Below, piece by piece: positions 51,940 to 59,437 of a stretch of 64,000 bases of DNA. The stretch comes from an uncultured Candidatus Saccharibacteria bacterium (GTDB lineage: Bacteria > Patescibacteriota > Saccharimonadia > Saccharimonadales > Saccharimonadaceae), in assembly GCA_947253285.1 (NCBI GenBank), contig CAMXXV010000002.1, positions 1 to 64,000 of the forward strand, read 5' to 3'. A program made the translations under genes and the position numbers. The first letter of the stretch is position 1. The number at the start of each line of letters is the position of its first letter. The notes below the pieces were generated by a model. The model saw only the letters and a program-made list of their open reading frames with translations, did no database searches and was not told where the DNA came from.

Positions 51940-52983
51940 CTAGCGGACAATACCACCGCCCAAACACTCTTGGTCGTCGTAAATCACAATCGACTGCCCA
52001 GCAGCAACCGCACGCTCCGGTTCATCCGGCTTAATAATCAAACCATCACCTACATACTGCAAGCTAGCTGGCACTAGTGGCGCCCGATGGCGCACCCGAA
52101 TCTGGTACTTTTTATCTGGTCGTGGCGCGTCGTTTATCCAATGTACCATATGCAATAATATTTCATCCTTAAAGAATCCAGCAGCATTCAAATTACGGCT
52201 CACGTAAACCTCATTGCGCTCCATATTTTTACCCACCACATAATAAGGCAAGCCGCCACCCACGTTTAACCCGTGACGCTGACCGAAGGTGTAAAAAATT
52301 GCCCCGTCATGGCGTCCTAATACCTTACCAGTCTCTTGCTCAATAACATTACCTGGCGCCGTCTCAACATACTGGCTCAAAAAATCCTTAATTCCTACCG
52401 TACCCACAAAGCAAATGCCTTGCGAATCACGCTTCCGCGCCGTCACTAAACCACGCTGAGCGGCATCCGCGCGCACTTGTTGCTTGGTCTGATAATGCGC
52501 CAGTGGAAAAATCGTTTTACTAACTGCCTGCCCCGTAATACGATACAAAAAGTACGTTTGGTCCTTCGCTTCATCCGCCGCGCGCAAGAGGCGAGAACCG
52601 TCTGAGCCAGCATAATGACCAGTAGCAATCATATCCGCTCCATCAGCCAAAGCCGCGCGCAAAAACAAACCAAATTTGACATTTTGGTTACACATGATGT
52701 CTGGATTTGGCGTCCTACCTTGTTTGTACTCATCAAGCATATAATCAACCACTAGCTGTTTGTACTCAGTCTGAAAGTCAAACACTTTAAACGGTATACC
52801 AAGGTGTACTGCCACTCGCTTGGCGTCAGCTAGATCGGCTGCCCAAGGACATTGCATGCCCGGCAAGTCCTCCGTCCAGTTCTTCATATAAACACCAACC
52901 ACATCGTAGCCCTGCTCTTGAAGTAAAGCCGCCGATAAAGACGAGTCAACGCCGCCCGACATACCAACATAAACCTTGGTCAT
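51940..52983 (-). CDS. mnmA: tRNA-specific 2-thiouridylase MnmA
   Basis: Installs 2-thiouridine at U34 of tRNA Glu/Gln/Lys. PP-loop VYVGMSGGVDSSLSAALL at the N-terminus, nucleophilic Cys in PNPDIMCNQNVKFG, catalytic Cys in SQGICFVGTVGIKDFL, C-terminal beta barrel. Start ATG 52983 (347 aa) overlaps the TGA of DUF218 gene (ATGA). Sulfur comes from the cysteine desulfurase encoded two genes upstream in the same unit. Confidence 0.96.
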   Translation of the reverse strand: MTKVYVGMSGGVDSSLSAALLQEQGYDVVGVYMKNWTEDLPGMQCPWAADLADAKRVAVHLGIPFKVFDFQTEYKQLVVDYMLDEYKQGRTPNPDIMCNQNVKFGLFLRAALADGADMIATGHYAGSDGSRLLRAADEAKDQTYFLYRITGQAVSKTIFPLAHYQTKQQVRADAAQRGLVTARKRDSQGICFVGTVGIKDFLSQYVETAPGNVIEQETGKVLGRHDGAIFYTFGQRHGLNVGGGLPYYVVGKNMERNEVYVSRNLNAAGFFKDEILLHMVHWINDAPRPDKKYQIRVRHRAPLVPASLQYVGDGLIIKPDEPERAVAAGQSIVIYDDQECLGGGIVR

Positions 52984-53597
52984 TTTACATGCACTCCTGC
53001 AGATAATTCCATGATGCCGCCCCATTCCACAATAGCCGTCGACCAGCCCTTAGGCTTGAAAAACCAAAGGTGCCACAACCGGTCATGTGCCGCTGTCGTT
53101 CGATAACTGATATTATGGTCGATCTTCTCGAAGTTAGACTTCACACGATGTAAATGGTAAGGGCTGCTCACCAAAATTGCCCGCTGCGCCTTCAAACTGT
53201 GCAATAATTTACTACTGTTCGCAGCATTCTCCTTGGTATTACGACTACCGCCTTCCGCCACCAACGCTGCCTCTGGCACACCTTGCTTAATGGCATAACG
53301 ACGCATCATCTCGGCATTAGAGGCTGTAGTCGGGTCAGCCGCAGCGCCACTAAATATTACCTTCGGCGCCCAACCTTTCTTATATAAATCAACAGCACGC
53401 TCGGCACGAGCAAGCGTATTACCACCACTCACTGCTACAATGACATCCGCTTTCTGACAACGCCCCATATCCGACGGCTGCTGACAGCCCGCCAAATCGT
53501 CTGTCACTAGTACTTTGTCAGTCGCAATTACAAAAGCGACCGCCAACACCAGTAGGGGGGTTATGATTGACAATACAATTTTTAGCACTAAATGCAT
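52980..53597 (-). CDS. DUF218 (ElyC/SanA/YdcF-like) membrane-anchored protein
   Basis: Function unsettled; relatives affect envelope integrity. Signal-anchor about 5-25 (IVLSIITPLLVLAVAFVIA), then DUF218 motifs VIVAVSGGNTLARAERAVDLYKKG, KVIFSGAA, EGGSRNTKENA, ILVSSPYHLHRVKSNF. 205 aa. Overlaps the cysteine desulfurase by 10 nt and mnmA by 4 nt, so it is translationally embedded in a tRNA-thiolation unit. Confidence 0.88.
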   Translation of the reverse strand: MHLVLKIVLSIITPLLVLAVAFVIATDKVLVTDDLAGCQQPSDMGRCQKADVIVAVSGGNTLARAERAVDLYKKGWAPKVIFSGAAADPTTASNAEMMRRYAIKQGVPEAALVAEGGSRNTKENAANSSKLLHSLKAQRAILVSSPYHLHRVKSNFEKIDHNISYRTTAAHDRLWHLWFFKPKGWSTAIVEWGGIMELSAGVHVK

Positions 53598-54739
53598 ACC
53601 GCGCTCCCAAATTGCAATTGCTCTTTAATTACCGGCGCCAATATTTGCTCCAGCTCAGTTAATTTAGCATCATCCACCAAGCGCCCCAAAGACAACCGGA
53701 TCGAACCGTCTACTAGCTCTGGCGACAGGCCTAACGCTAGTAGTACATGTGACCTAGTGCCGCGATTCGCCGCACAAGCCGACCCTGTCGACACCATGAC
53801 GCCGTGCTCGTCAAGCGCAAACACTGCTCGCTCGCCATCCAACCCCGGCACTGAAAAATTCAAAATCGCTGGCGATTGATGCGCTTTACTGCCGTTAATT
53901 TGCGCATCAGGTAGTTCAGACTGCAGATATGCCACCAGTTTACGGCGCATTACGCCTAGCCGCTTCGTTTCACTTTTTCGCAAACGTTCTGCTAGCTCAA
54001 GCGCCACCGCAAACCCTACAGCGTTAGCAACATTCTCTGTTCCGGCGCGCAAACCCATCTCTTGGCCACCGCCATAAATTAACGGCCTCAATATCACGCC
54101 ACCACGCACATAAAGCAGTCCGGTTTGTTTTGGACCGTAGCATTTACCAGCATTTAACGTCATTAAATCAACGCCCAAACGCGCCACATTCAAATCACAC
54201 ACGCCAACAGCCTGTGAAGCATCAGTATGAAGCAGTAGCTGGCGCTTAATATTGCGCGAGCGACGCTCAGCGCGACATTCTGACAGCACTTCACTAATCG
54301 CCTTCAAGTCTGCCACCGTACCAGTTTCACTATTAACATAGCAAACCGACACTAGCTCAGTCTGGTCAGTAATCGCCGCCTTTAGCTCCGCCAAGTTGAT
54401 TTGGCCCTCGCTATCTACCGACAAGATATTACCACCTCTGGCGCGTGCCAACGCTAGCACCGCCGGATGTTCAATTGCCGTGGTAACAACCTCGCCAGTC
54501 ACGCCATGTAAGGCAATGTTATCTGACTCAGTCGCCCCAGCTGTCAAGACAATTTCCGCTGGGCGAGCGCCAATAACCATCGCCAAGCGATGCCGCGCCT
54601 CTTCAAAGTCAGCCTTTACTTCACGTGCCGGCGTATAAGCTGCCGCCGGATTAAAAAAGTTATCACTAAAGTAAGGCAACATTGCCTTTAAAACCCGCGG
54701 GTCAACGGGGGTAGCGGCAGCATGATCTAAATAAATCAT
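53588..54739 (-). CDS. iscS: Cysteine desulfurase (IscS/NifS-like)
   Basis: PLP enzyme releasing sulfur from cysteine as a persulfide. N-terminal YLDHAAATPVDPRVL, EHPAV with PLP-stacking His, HTDASQAVG, Lys in LNAGKCYGPKQTG, GGGQEMGLRAGTENV and catalytic Cys in STGSACAANRGTRSHVLLALG. 383 aa. No IscU/Suf scaffold adjacent; with mnmA two genes on, tRNA thiolation is the likely job. Confidence 0.94.
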   Translation of the reverse strand: MIYLDHAAATPVDPRVLKAMLPYFSDNFFNPAAAYTPAREVKADFEEARHRLAMVIGARPAEIVLTAGATESDNIALHGVTGEVVTTAIEHPAVLALARARGGNILSVDSEGQINLAELKAAITDQTELVSVCYVNSETGTVADLKAISEVLSECRAERRSRNIKRQLLLHTDASQAVGVCDLNVARLGVDLMTLNAGKCYGPKQTGLLYVRGGVILRPLIYGGGQEMGLRAGTENVANAVGFAVALELAERLRKSETKRLGVMRRKLVAYLQSELPDAQINGSKAHQSPAILNFSVPGLDGERAVFALDEHGVMVSTGSACAANRGTRSHVLLALGLSPELVDGSIRLSLGRLVDDAKLTELEQILAPVIKEQLQFGSAVCI

Positions 54740-54756
54740 TACCTTTATTTTACCAC

Positions 54757-55560
54757 CTAAGCCGCCAAATCGTATAATGCAATTGTGTTTGATGTCGTCT
54801 GCTTCGCTACTTCATCTAGCGTTAAGCCACGCCGCACTGCGATAGTCGCTGCAATATCTTTAATGCGCGCCGGCTGATTCGTCTGACCGCGATACGGCTT
54901 TGGCGTCAGCCACGGCGAATCTGTCTCAAGCAAAATCCGCTCTAGCGGCATCTGGTCATAAGCCGCCGCTAGCTCTGGGTCTTTATTAAACGTCGCGATG
55001 CCATTCACACCCACGTACAAGCCATAATTTAGCACACGATACAGGCTTTCGGTGGTATCGGTAAAACTGTGTACCACGCCGTGTATTTTAAATGGCAATT
55101 GCTCAAGTGTCGCCATTAGGTCATCAAAAGCGTTGCCGCCATCACCCGACCGAATGTGCATTGATACCGGCAAGTTAAGCTCATGCGCTAGCTCAAGCTG
55201 CGCCTTTAAAGCTTTAATTTGCAGTTCATGGCTAGCAAAATCATAGTAATAATCCAAGCCAATTTCACCCACGCCACAAACCACATCGCGGTTCGGCTCA
55301 ATTAGCCGTCGAATCTGGTCGATAAAGTCATCCGGTAAATTACTCGCCTCTTGCGGATGTACCCCTAGACAAGCATATACTTTTAGACCATAGCTGTCGT
55401 GATAGCGCTTGGCATAGTCGAGTGCTAACTGTAAATCAGACATTTCGCCCGACAAAGTAATAATTCGGCGCACATTCGCTTCAGCTGCAGCCTTCAGTAC
55501 ACCTTCAGCGGGTAAGTCGTAGTCCGGCTCATGGATATGACAGTGGCTATCGGCTAGCAC
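54757..55560 (-). CDS. tatD: TatD family deoxyribonuclease
   Basis: Metal-dependent 3'-5' DNase/hydrolase of TIM-barrel fold. DSHCHIHE near the start, GVGEIGLDYYYD, MHIRSGDGGNAFDDL, VHSFTD, LETDSPWLTP. Start GTG 55560 is chosen: TTGGAGG lies 6 nt before it and VLADSHCH matches the family's short MLIDSHCH start; the ATG at 55566 is too close to the site. 267 aa. Overlaps metG by 14 nt, a common pairing. Confidence 0.94.
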   Translation of the reverse strand: MLADSHCHIHEPDYDLPAEGVLKAAAEANVRRIITLSGEMSDLQLALDYAKRYHDSYGLKVYACLGVHPQEASNLPDDFIDQIRRLIEPNRDVVCGVGEIGLDYYYDFASHELQIKALKAQLELAHELNLPVSMHIRSGDGGNAFDDLMATLEQLPFKIHGVVHSFTDTTESLYRVLNYGLYVGVNGIATFNKDPELAAAYDQMPLERILLETDSPWLTPKPYRGQTNQPARIKDIAATIAVRRGLTLDEVAKQTTSNTIALYDLAA

Positions 55561-57082
55561 GTTCATCCTCCAACCGTGGGAAGAGAATTGGCGTCTCAAC
55601 TGGCACGTAGTCGCCACCTAGAACCGCCTGAATTTTATCCGCGGTGCCAGGCATAAATGGCCTGAGCGCCAATGACGCGCGATTGATATCATTCACTAAC
55701 GTTGAAAAAATCTCTACCAAGCGGTCGGTACGCGCCGGCTCATCTTGCTTAGCTACACGCCACGGCGCCACCTGTTCAATGTACTGATTTAGCCCGTGAA
55801 TGTAATTGAACACACTTTCAGCCGCGGCTGCCAAGTTGAGTGCGTCCATATTTACGCGATAATTGTTAGTCATCGTTTCAGTCGCATCTTTTAGCTCGTC
55901 AAAATCAGTAATTTTACTAAGGTCACCGTCAAAATACTTGCGCAACATTGCTGCCACGCGCGCCACTAAATTGCCTAAATCATTAGCAAGCTCACCGTTA
56001 TAGGCCGCCGCAAACTTCTCTGGTGTATAATCGCCGTCATCAAAGGTCGGAATATGCCGAATTAGATAGTAACGAAAAGCATCCACCCCGTATTCGTCAA
56101 TCACCGCTAGCGGACTAACCACGTTGCCCAAGCTCTTACTCATCTTGGTGCCGTTCACGCCAATATGACCGTGCACCATCAGCTTCTGTGGTAGCTCTAG
56201 CCCCAGCGCCAACAAAATCGCTGGCCAAATAATCGCATGGAACCGAATAATATCCTTGCCAACCACCTCGACTGCTGCTGGCCAATAATCGGCTTTGAAA
56301 TTATCTGGATAGCCAAGCACCGTCAAATAGTTCGACAATGCATCTACCCAAACATACATCACTTGACTGTCATCATCCGGCACTGGCACACCCCAGTTAA
56401 GCTTGGCGCGTGGGCGCGACACCGAAACATCCTTGGCTTCGTCGCCAATTAACGCTAGTAGCTCCTTACCGCGAAAGCTTGGTACCACGGCTCGCTTGAT
56501 AAATTCCTTAATTTGTGGTGTAAACTGCGACACCTTGAGATAATAATTCTCTTCACTGAGTTTATCGTATGGCTTCTTGTGGTCAGGACAAATGTAGCTG
56601 TTATCCTTCGCCTCTTGGTCAGTTACAAACGCCTCGCAACCTGTACAAGCCCAGCCCTCATACTTACCCTTGTAAATTACACCTGCCGCCACTAGTTTAC
56701 GCCAAATTTCCTGTACGCGCCGACAATGCGTCGGATCAGAGGTGCGTACATTCAAAATATGCTGCTTCGTAAAATCTTGCTGGTCAAGCGGCCGCGCCAC
56801 TTCGTCTAAGCTTGTCCCCAAAGCTAAATTTAACGCCGCGCGCATCTTCTGAAACTCCGGCTGCAAATCATCAACAAACTGTTGTGGTGTCTTGCCATTA
56901 GCAAGCGCCTTCTGCTCTACCTTTGTGCCATGCTCATCAGTACCAATCGATAGCTTAGTGTCATCACCCTTCAGCAAATGATAACGCAGTAGTGCGTCAG
57001 CATAAACATAATCCATCGCCGTACCGATATGCGGGGCAGCGTTCGCATATGGTATTGCGGTCGTTAAATAAAACTTTGTCAT
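55547..57082 (-). CDS. metG: Methionyl-tRNA synthetase
   Basis: Class Ia synthetase. HIGH variant AAPHIGTAMDYVYAD, zinc-knuckle WACTGCEAF...CPDH, KMSKS in GTKMSKSLGN and anticodon domain. 511 aa, without the C-terminal dimerisation (EMAP-like) domain. TATAAT at 57089-57094, 6 nt before ATG, so leaderless. Confidence 0.97.
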   Translation of the reverse strand: MTKFYLTTAIPYANAAPHIGTAMDYVYADALLRYHLLKGDDTKLSIGTDEHGTKVEQKALANGKTPQQFVDDLQPEFQKMRAALNLALGTSLDEVARPLDQQDFTKQHILNVRTSDPTHCRRVQEIWRKLVAAGVIYKGKYEGWACTGCEAFVTDQEAKDNSYICPDHKKPYDKLSEENYYLKVSQFTPQIKEFIKRAVVPSFRGKELLALIGDEAKDVSVSRPRAKLNWGVPVPDDDSQVMYVWVDALSNYLTVLGYPDNFKADYWPAAVEVVGKDIIRFHAIIWPAILLALGLELPQKLMVHGHIGVNGTKMSKSLGNVVSPLAVIDEYGVDAFRYYLIRHIPTFDDGDYTPEKFAAAYNGELANDLGNLVARVAAMLRKYFDGDLSKITDFDELKDATETMTNNYRVNMDALNLAAAAESVFNYIHGLNQYIEQVAPWRVAKQDEPARTDRLVEIFSTLVNDINRASLALRPFMPGTADKIQAVLGGDYVPVETPILFPRLEDERASR

Positions 57083-57088
57083 ACTACT

Positions 57089-57094
57089 ATTATA
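57089..57094 (-). promoter_or_regulatory. metG -10 element (leaderless)
   Basis: Minus-strand TATAAT, 6 nt before ATG 57082; no TGn and no clear -35. Confidence 0.6.
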
Positions 57095-57147
57095 GTATAA
57101 GAATTGGTATTTTTTAATAGAGGTGACAGTTGAAATTCGTTAAAAGT

Positions 57148-57176
57148 TTGACTTTCTCACCTAAGTTTGACAAAAT
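57148..57176 (+). promoter_or_regulatory. Promoter of small-RNA unit 1
   Basis: TTGACT (57148-57153), 17-bp spacer, CAAAAT (57171-57176) with an upstream TGA (extended -10). Predicted start about 57183. Confidence 0.5.
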
Positions 57177-57182
57177 AAAAAT

Positions 57183-57237
57183 ATAGGCGATTTAGGATCG
57201 TGGCCTCGTTTGGCTGCGGTCACTGAATCGCCTTTTT
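57183..57237 (+). ncRNA. Candidate small RNA unit 1 (hairpin plus U-tract)
   Basis: Begins with GGCGATT (57186-57192) pairing with AATCGCC (57226-57232), inner GTGGCC pairing with GGTCAC (one G-U), then TTTTT (57233-57237). About 55 nt. It lies in the 330-nt gap between metG and rsmA, both on the minus strand, and contains no ORF worth noting. Alternative: terminator for the minus-strand rsmA, since a T-rich stretch also flanks the other side. Confidence 0.55.
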
Positions 57238-57253
57238 GTGCTACATAAAATAG

Positions 57254-57282
57254 TTGACTTTCATAACTTTATTTAATATAGT
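57254..57282 (+). promoter_or_regulatory. Promoter of small-RNA unit 2
   Basis: TTGACT (57254-57259), 17-bp spacer, TATAGT (57277-57282). Predicted start about 57289, immediately before the hairpin. Confidence 0.65.
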
Positions 57283-57288
57283 AAACAT

Positions 57289-57344
57289 ATAAGACGATTC
57301 ATGGTCGCGAGCACCTATAGTTCGCGGTTATGAGTCGCCTTTTT
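57289..57344 (+). ncRNA. Candidate small RNA unit 2 (hairpin plus U-tract)
   Basis: A near-continuous ~18-bp stem pairs 57293-57310 with 57321-57339 (several G-U pairs), 10-nt loop, then TTTTT (57340-57344). Same layout, same -35 and same terminal GTCGCC/ATCGCC-TTTTT-G as unit 1, offset by about 107 bp. Beyond it (57345-57412) I see nothing. Confidence 0.6.
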
Positions 57345-57412
57345 GCATTGTAATTTACAAAAAATAATCAGTAAATATTATTCACCTATTCACCGCCAGT
57401 AAGTGCTTGTCG

Positions 57413-58219
57413 CTATAAATTCGCCAGCCGACGCCACTCGTCAATACTGAGTTCTTGTGCACGGCGATTCGGATCGATTTGCGCTGCCGTCAGCAGCTGC
57501 TCGGCACGCTCTTTGGTAGTATGCAAGCCAACCGCTAGGCTCGACTTAAGTTTCTTTCGCTTCTCACAAAAACCAGCATTCACCAGCGCAAAGAATTCTG
57601 CTTGCTGCGCCTTCGGTACCAGTGGCTGCGCCCGACGATGCATGATTACCACTTGTGAATCTACCTTTGGCGCGGGAATGAAAAGTTCAGCCGGCACGAC
57701 GATGCCAAGTTCAACCTCAGCAAATAACTGGGCACTAATTGCAATCACCGATAGTTTACCAGGGTGCGCCGCTAGCCGCTCCGCCACTTCCTTTTGCACC
57801 AACAACACAATGGTTTGCGGTGCGTTATCGGCGGTAAGCAACTTTTTAATAATTTTAGCTGTCAAATTATACGGAATATTAGCCACCACCTTATAGTCAC
57901 GTGGCAAACTAGCTAAATCAAAGCGCAAAATATCCTGATTTACCACTGTCACATTTTTTGGCGGCACTTTGAGGTCATCAAATTCCAAGCGCCACTTCGC
58001 AATATTATCAAGCAAGCTATCAGCCAACCGCTGGTCGAACTCCACTGCTGTTACTTGCCCCGCCTTATCGCACAGCTTAGTCGTCAATGTACCAAGCCCT
58101 GGGCCAATTTCCAACACATGGTCAGCAGGCGTCAATGCCGCATAATCCGCTATCTGATGCAACACGGCGTCATCAAATAGAAAATTCTGCCCTAAATCCT
58201 TATTTGCTTTAATATCCAT
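57413..58219 (-). CDS. rsmA: 16S rRNA dimethyladenosine transferase RsmA/KsgA
   Basis: Dimethylates two adenosines in helix 45 of 16S rRNA. KANKDLGQNFLFD N-terminus, SAM motif VLEIGPGLGTLT, VEFDQRLADSL, and catalytic NIPYNLTAKII. 268 aa from ATG 58219; the much longer open frame upstream overlaps the wall-protein gene and lacks homology. Preceded within 1 nt by that gene's stop. Confidence 0.95.
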   Translation of the reverse strand: MDIKANKDLGQNFLFDDAVLHQIADYAALTPADHVLEIGPGLGTLTTKLCDKAGQVTAVEFDQRLADSLLDNIAKWRLEFDDLKVPPKNVTVVNQDILRFDLASLPRDYKVVANIPYNLTAKIIKKLLTADNAPQTIVLLVQKEVAERLAAHPGKLSVIAISAQLFAEVELGIVVPAELFIPAPKVDSQVVIMHRRAQPLVPKAQQAEFFALVNAGFCEKRKKLKSSLAVGLHTTKERAEQLLTAAQIDPNRRAQELSIDEWRRLANL

Positions 58220-58220
58220 C

Positions 58221-59408
58221 CTACCACCAGTGTTGCTGCCGCCATCTATTGTACGAATTTTGCCAACCGCCATACCGCTGATTGGCGTAGCCGGTAAAGT
58301 GACGCAACTGACACACCGGATCAACCTGCCAGTTTGGGCAGCTCGCCGACAAGCTAGCTGGCGAAGTCTGGCCAAGCCCCACATATTTACCAGTTCGATT
58401 GCGCGAAGCTGGATTCCAACCCGATTCATGCGTCATAATGTAGTCAACATAACCATAGTCGCTTGGGTCAATCCCCGCCGCTGCCATCCAATCAGTATGG
58501 CTGCCAGATGGCAACTCTACCTTCGTGCCAACCACTTCAACGTGATTGGTTGGCTGCACCGTAACAACTTCGTTGATTTTTACTTTATTCTTAGTACCAT
58601 CTGGTCCAATTACAATCTGATAAACCACCGTCTTTTTGCCATTATTGCCACCTGCAAGCACCTCGTGGTAACCTACCTTTTTAGTGTTATCTTGGCGTGT
58701 CTCAGTACCCATCGGAATGTCTTCAGTTTCCTCGACAATCGACTCGCCCTTCCGCATCACGCTAAAAACTGGCATATTGTCCGTAAGCCGCGTATTGATA
58801 TCCACTGATACTTGGTCGCTCGCCTGCAAATAAATCCCCGCCTCACGCAGCATCTCACCCACGGTAGCCTTAGTGGTATAAATATTAATCAAACTACTGT
58901 AAAGATAAACCCGTACTTGATGTGCTCGCTTAATTTCCACTTGTTCGCCCGCACCGCCATTGGCCACAAAATCACGTACCAATTTAGTACGCACTTTATC
59001 ACCCGGCCGCAAGTCCTGTGCCTTGCCGGCAATCTTTGCTTGGTCAGTACTAGAAGTCACCACACGATATTTTTTGTTACCCTCCACTACTGTAACCGGC
59101 CGCGCCCGCTTCACGTTAATCACAATTACCGAACCCTTCAGCTCCGACTGTAATGGCGGGTCAGTCTGATCGCCATTATTTAGCTTGATATTGAGGTCTT
59201 TTAAGGCTTGCGCCACCGTCTTAGCCTGTGTAATCGTTGTTCGCTCTACACCACTGTCATAAGCAGTCACTGTTTTACTATCTAAACTAGCCGTCGCCGC
59301 CAAAGCCGGCAATGGCAAAGCAATACTAATAGCAAATAATGCAGGCAGCAAAGTGACTACCGCCCCCAGCCAAGTATTCAGATAAGAGCGCATTACTTTT
59401 ATCATCAC
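58221..59408 (-). CDS. Secreted G5-domain protein with lysozyme-like C-terminus
   Basis: Probable wall-active lytic enzyme resembling resuscitation-promoting-factor-like proteins. Signal sequence about 1-37, two DUF348-like ubiquitin-fold segments (about 45-110, 165-220), G5 domain (about 225-300, EDIPMGTETRQDN, KKTVVYQIV), and a C-terminal transglycosylase-like domain (about 310-395) with Glu in IMTHESGWNP and two Cys (SCPNW, PVCQL). GTGCTATAAT lies 8 nt before GTG 59408 and 11 before ATG 59405. Followed by rsmA. Confidence 0.85.
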   Translation of the reverse strand: MMIKVMRSYLNTWLGAVVTLLPALFAISIALPLPALAATASLDSKTVTAYDSGVERTTITQAKTVAQALKDLNIKLNNGDQTDPPLQSELKGSVIVINVKRARPVTVVEGNKKYRVVTSSTDQAKIAGKAQDLRPGDKVRTKLVRDFVANGGAGEQVEIKRAHQVRVYLYSSLINIYTTKATVGEMLREAGIYLQASDQVSVDINTRLTDNMPVFSVMRKGESIVEETEDIPMGTETRQDNTKKVGYHEVLAGGNNGKKTVVYQIVIGPDGTKNKVKINEVVTVQPTNHVEVVGTKVELPSGSHTDWMAAAGIDPSDYGYVDYIMTHESGWNPASRNRTGKYVGLGQTSPASLSASCPNWQVDPVCQLRHFTGYANQRYGGWQNSYNRWRQQHWW

Positions 59409-59416
59409 GTAATATT

Positions 59417-59425
59417 ATTATAGCA
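59417..59425 (-). promoter_or_regulatory. Extended -10 of the G5 gene
   Basis: Minus-strand TGC-TATAAT (hexamer 59417-59422); very short or no leader. Confidence 0.65.
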
Positions 59426-59437
59426 CACTTTAACAAT

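Noticed and set aside
58220..58429. 70-residue N-terminal extension of rsmA
   Set aside because: Lies inside the 3' end of the G5 gene in another frame; the RsmA family starts at MDIKANKDLGQNFL.
58230..58808. 192-codon plus-strand ORF over the G5-domain gene
   Set aside because: Fully antisense to a gene with clear domains; no ribosome site or recognisable motif, so a shadow frame.
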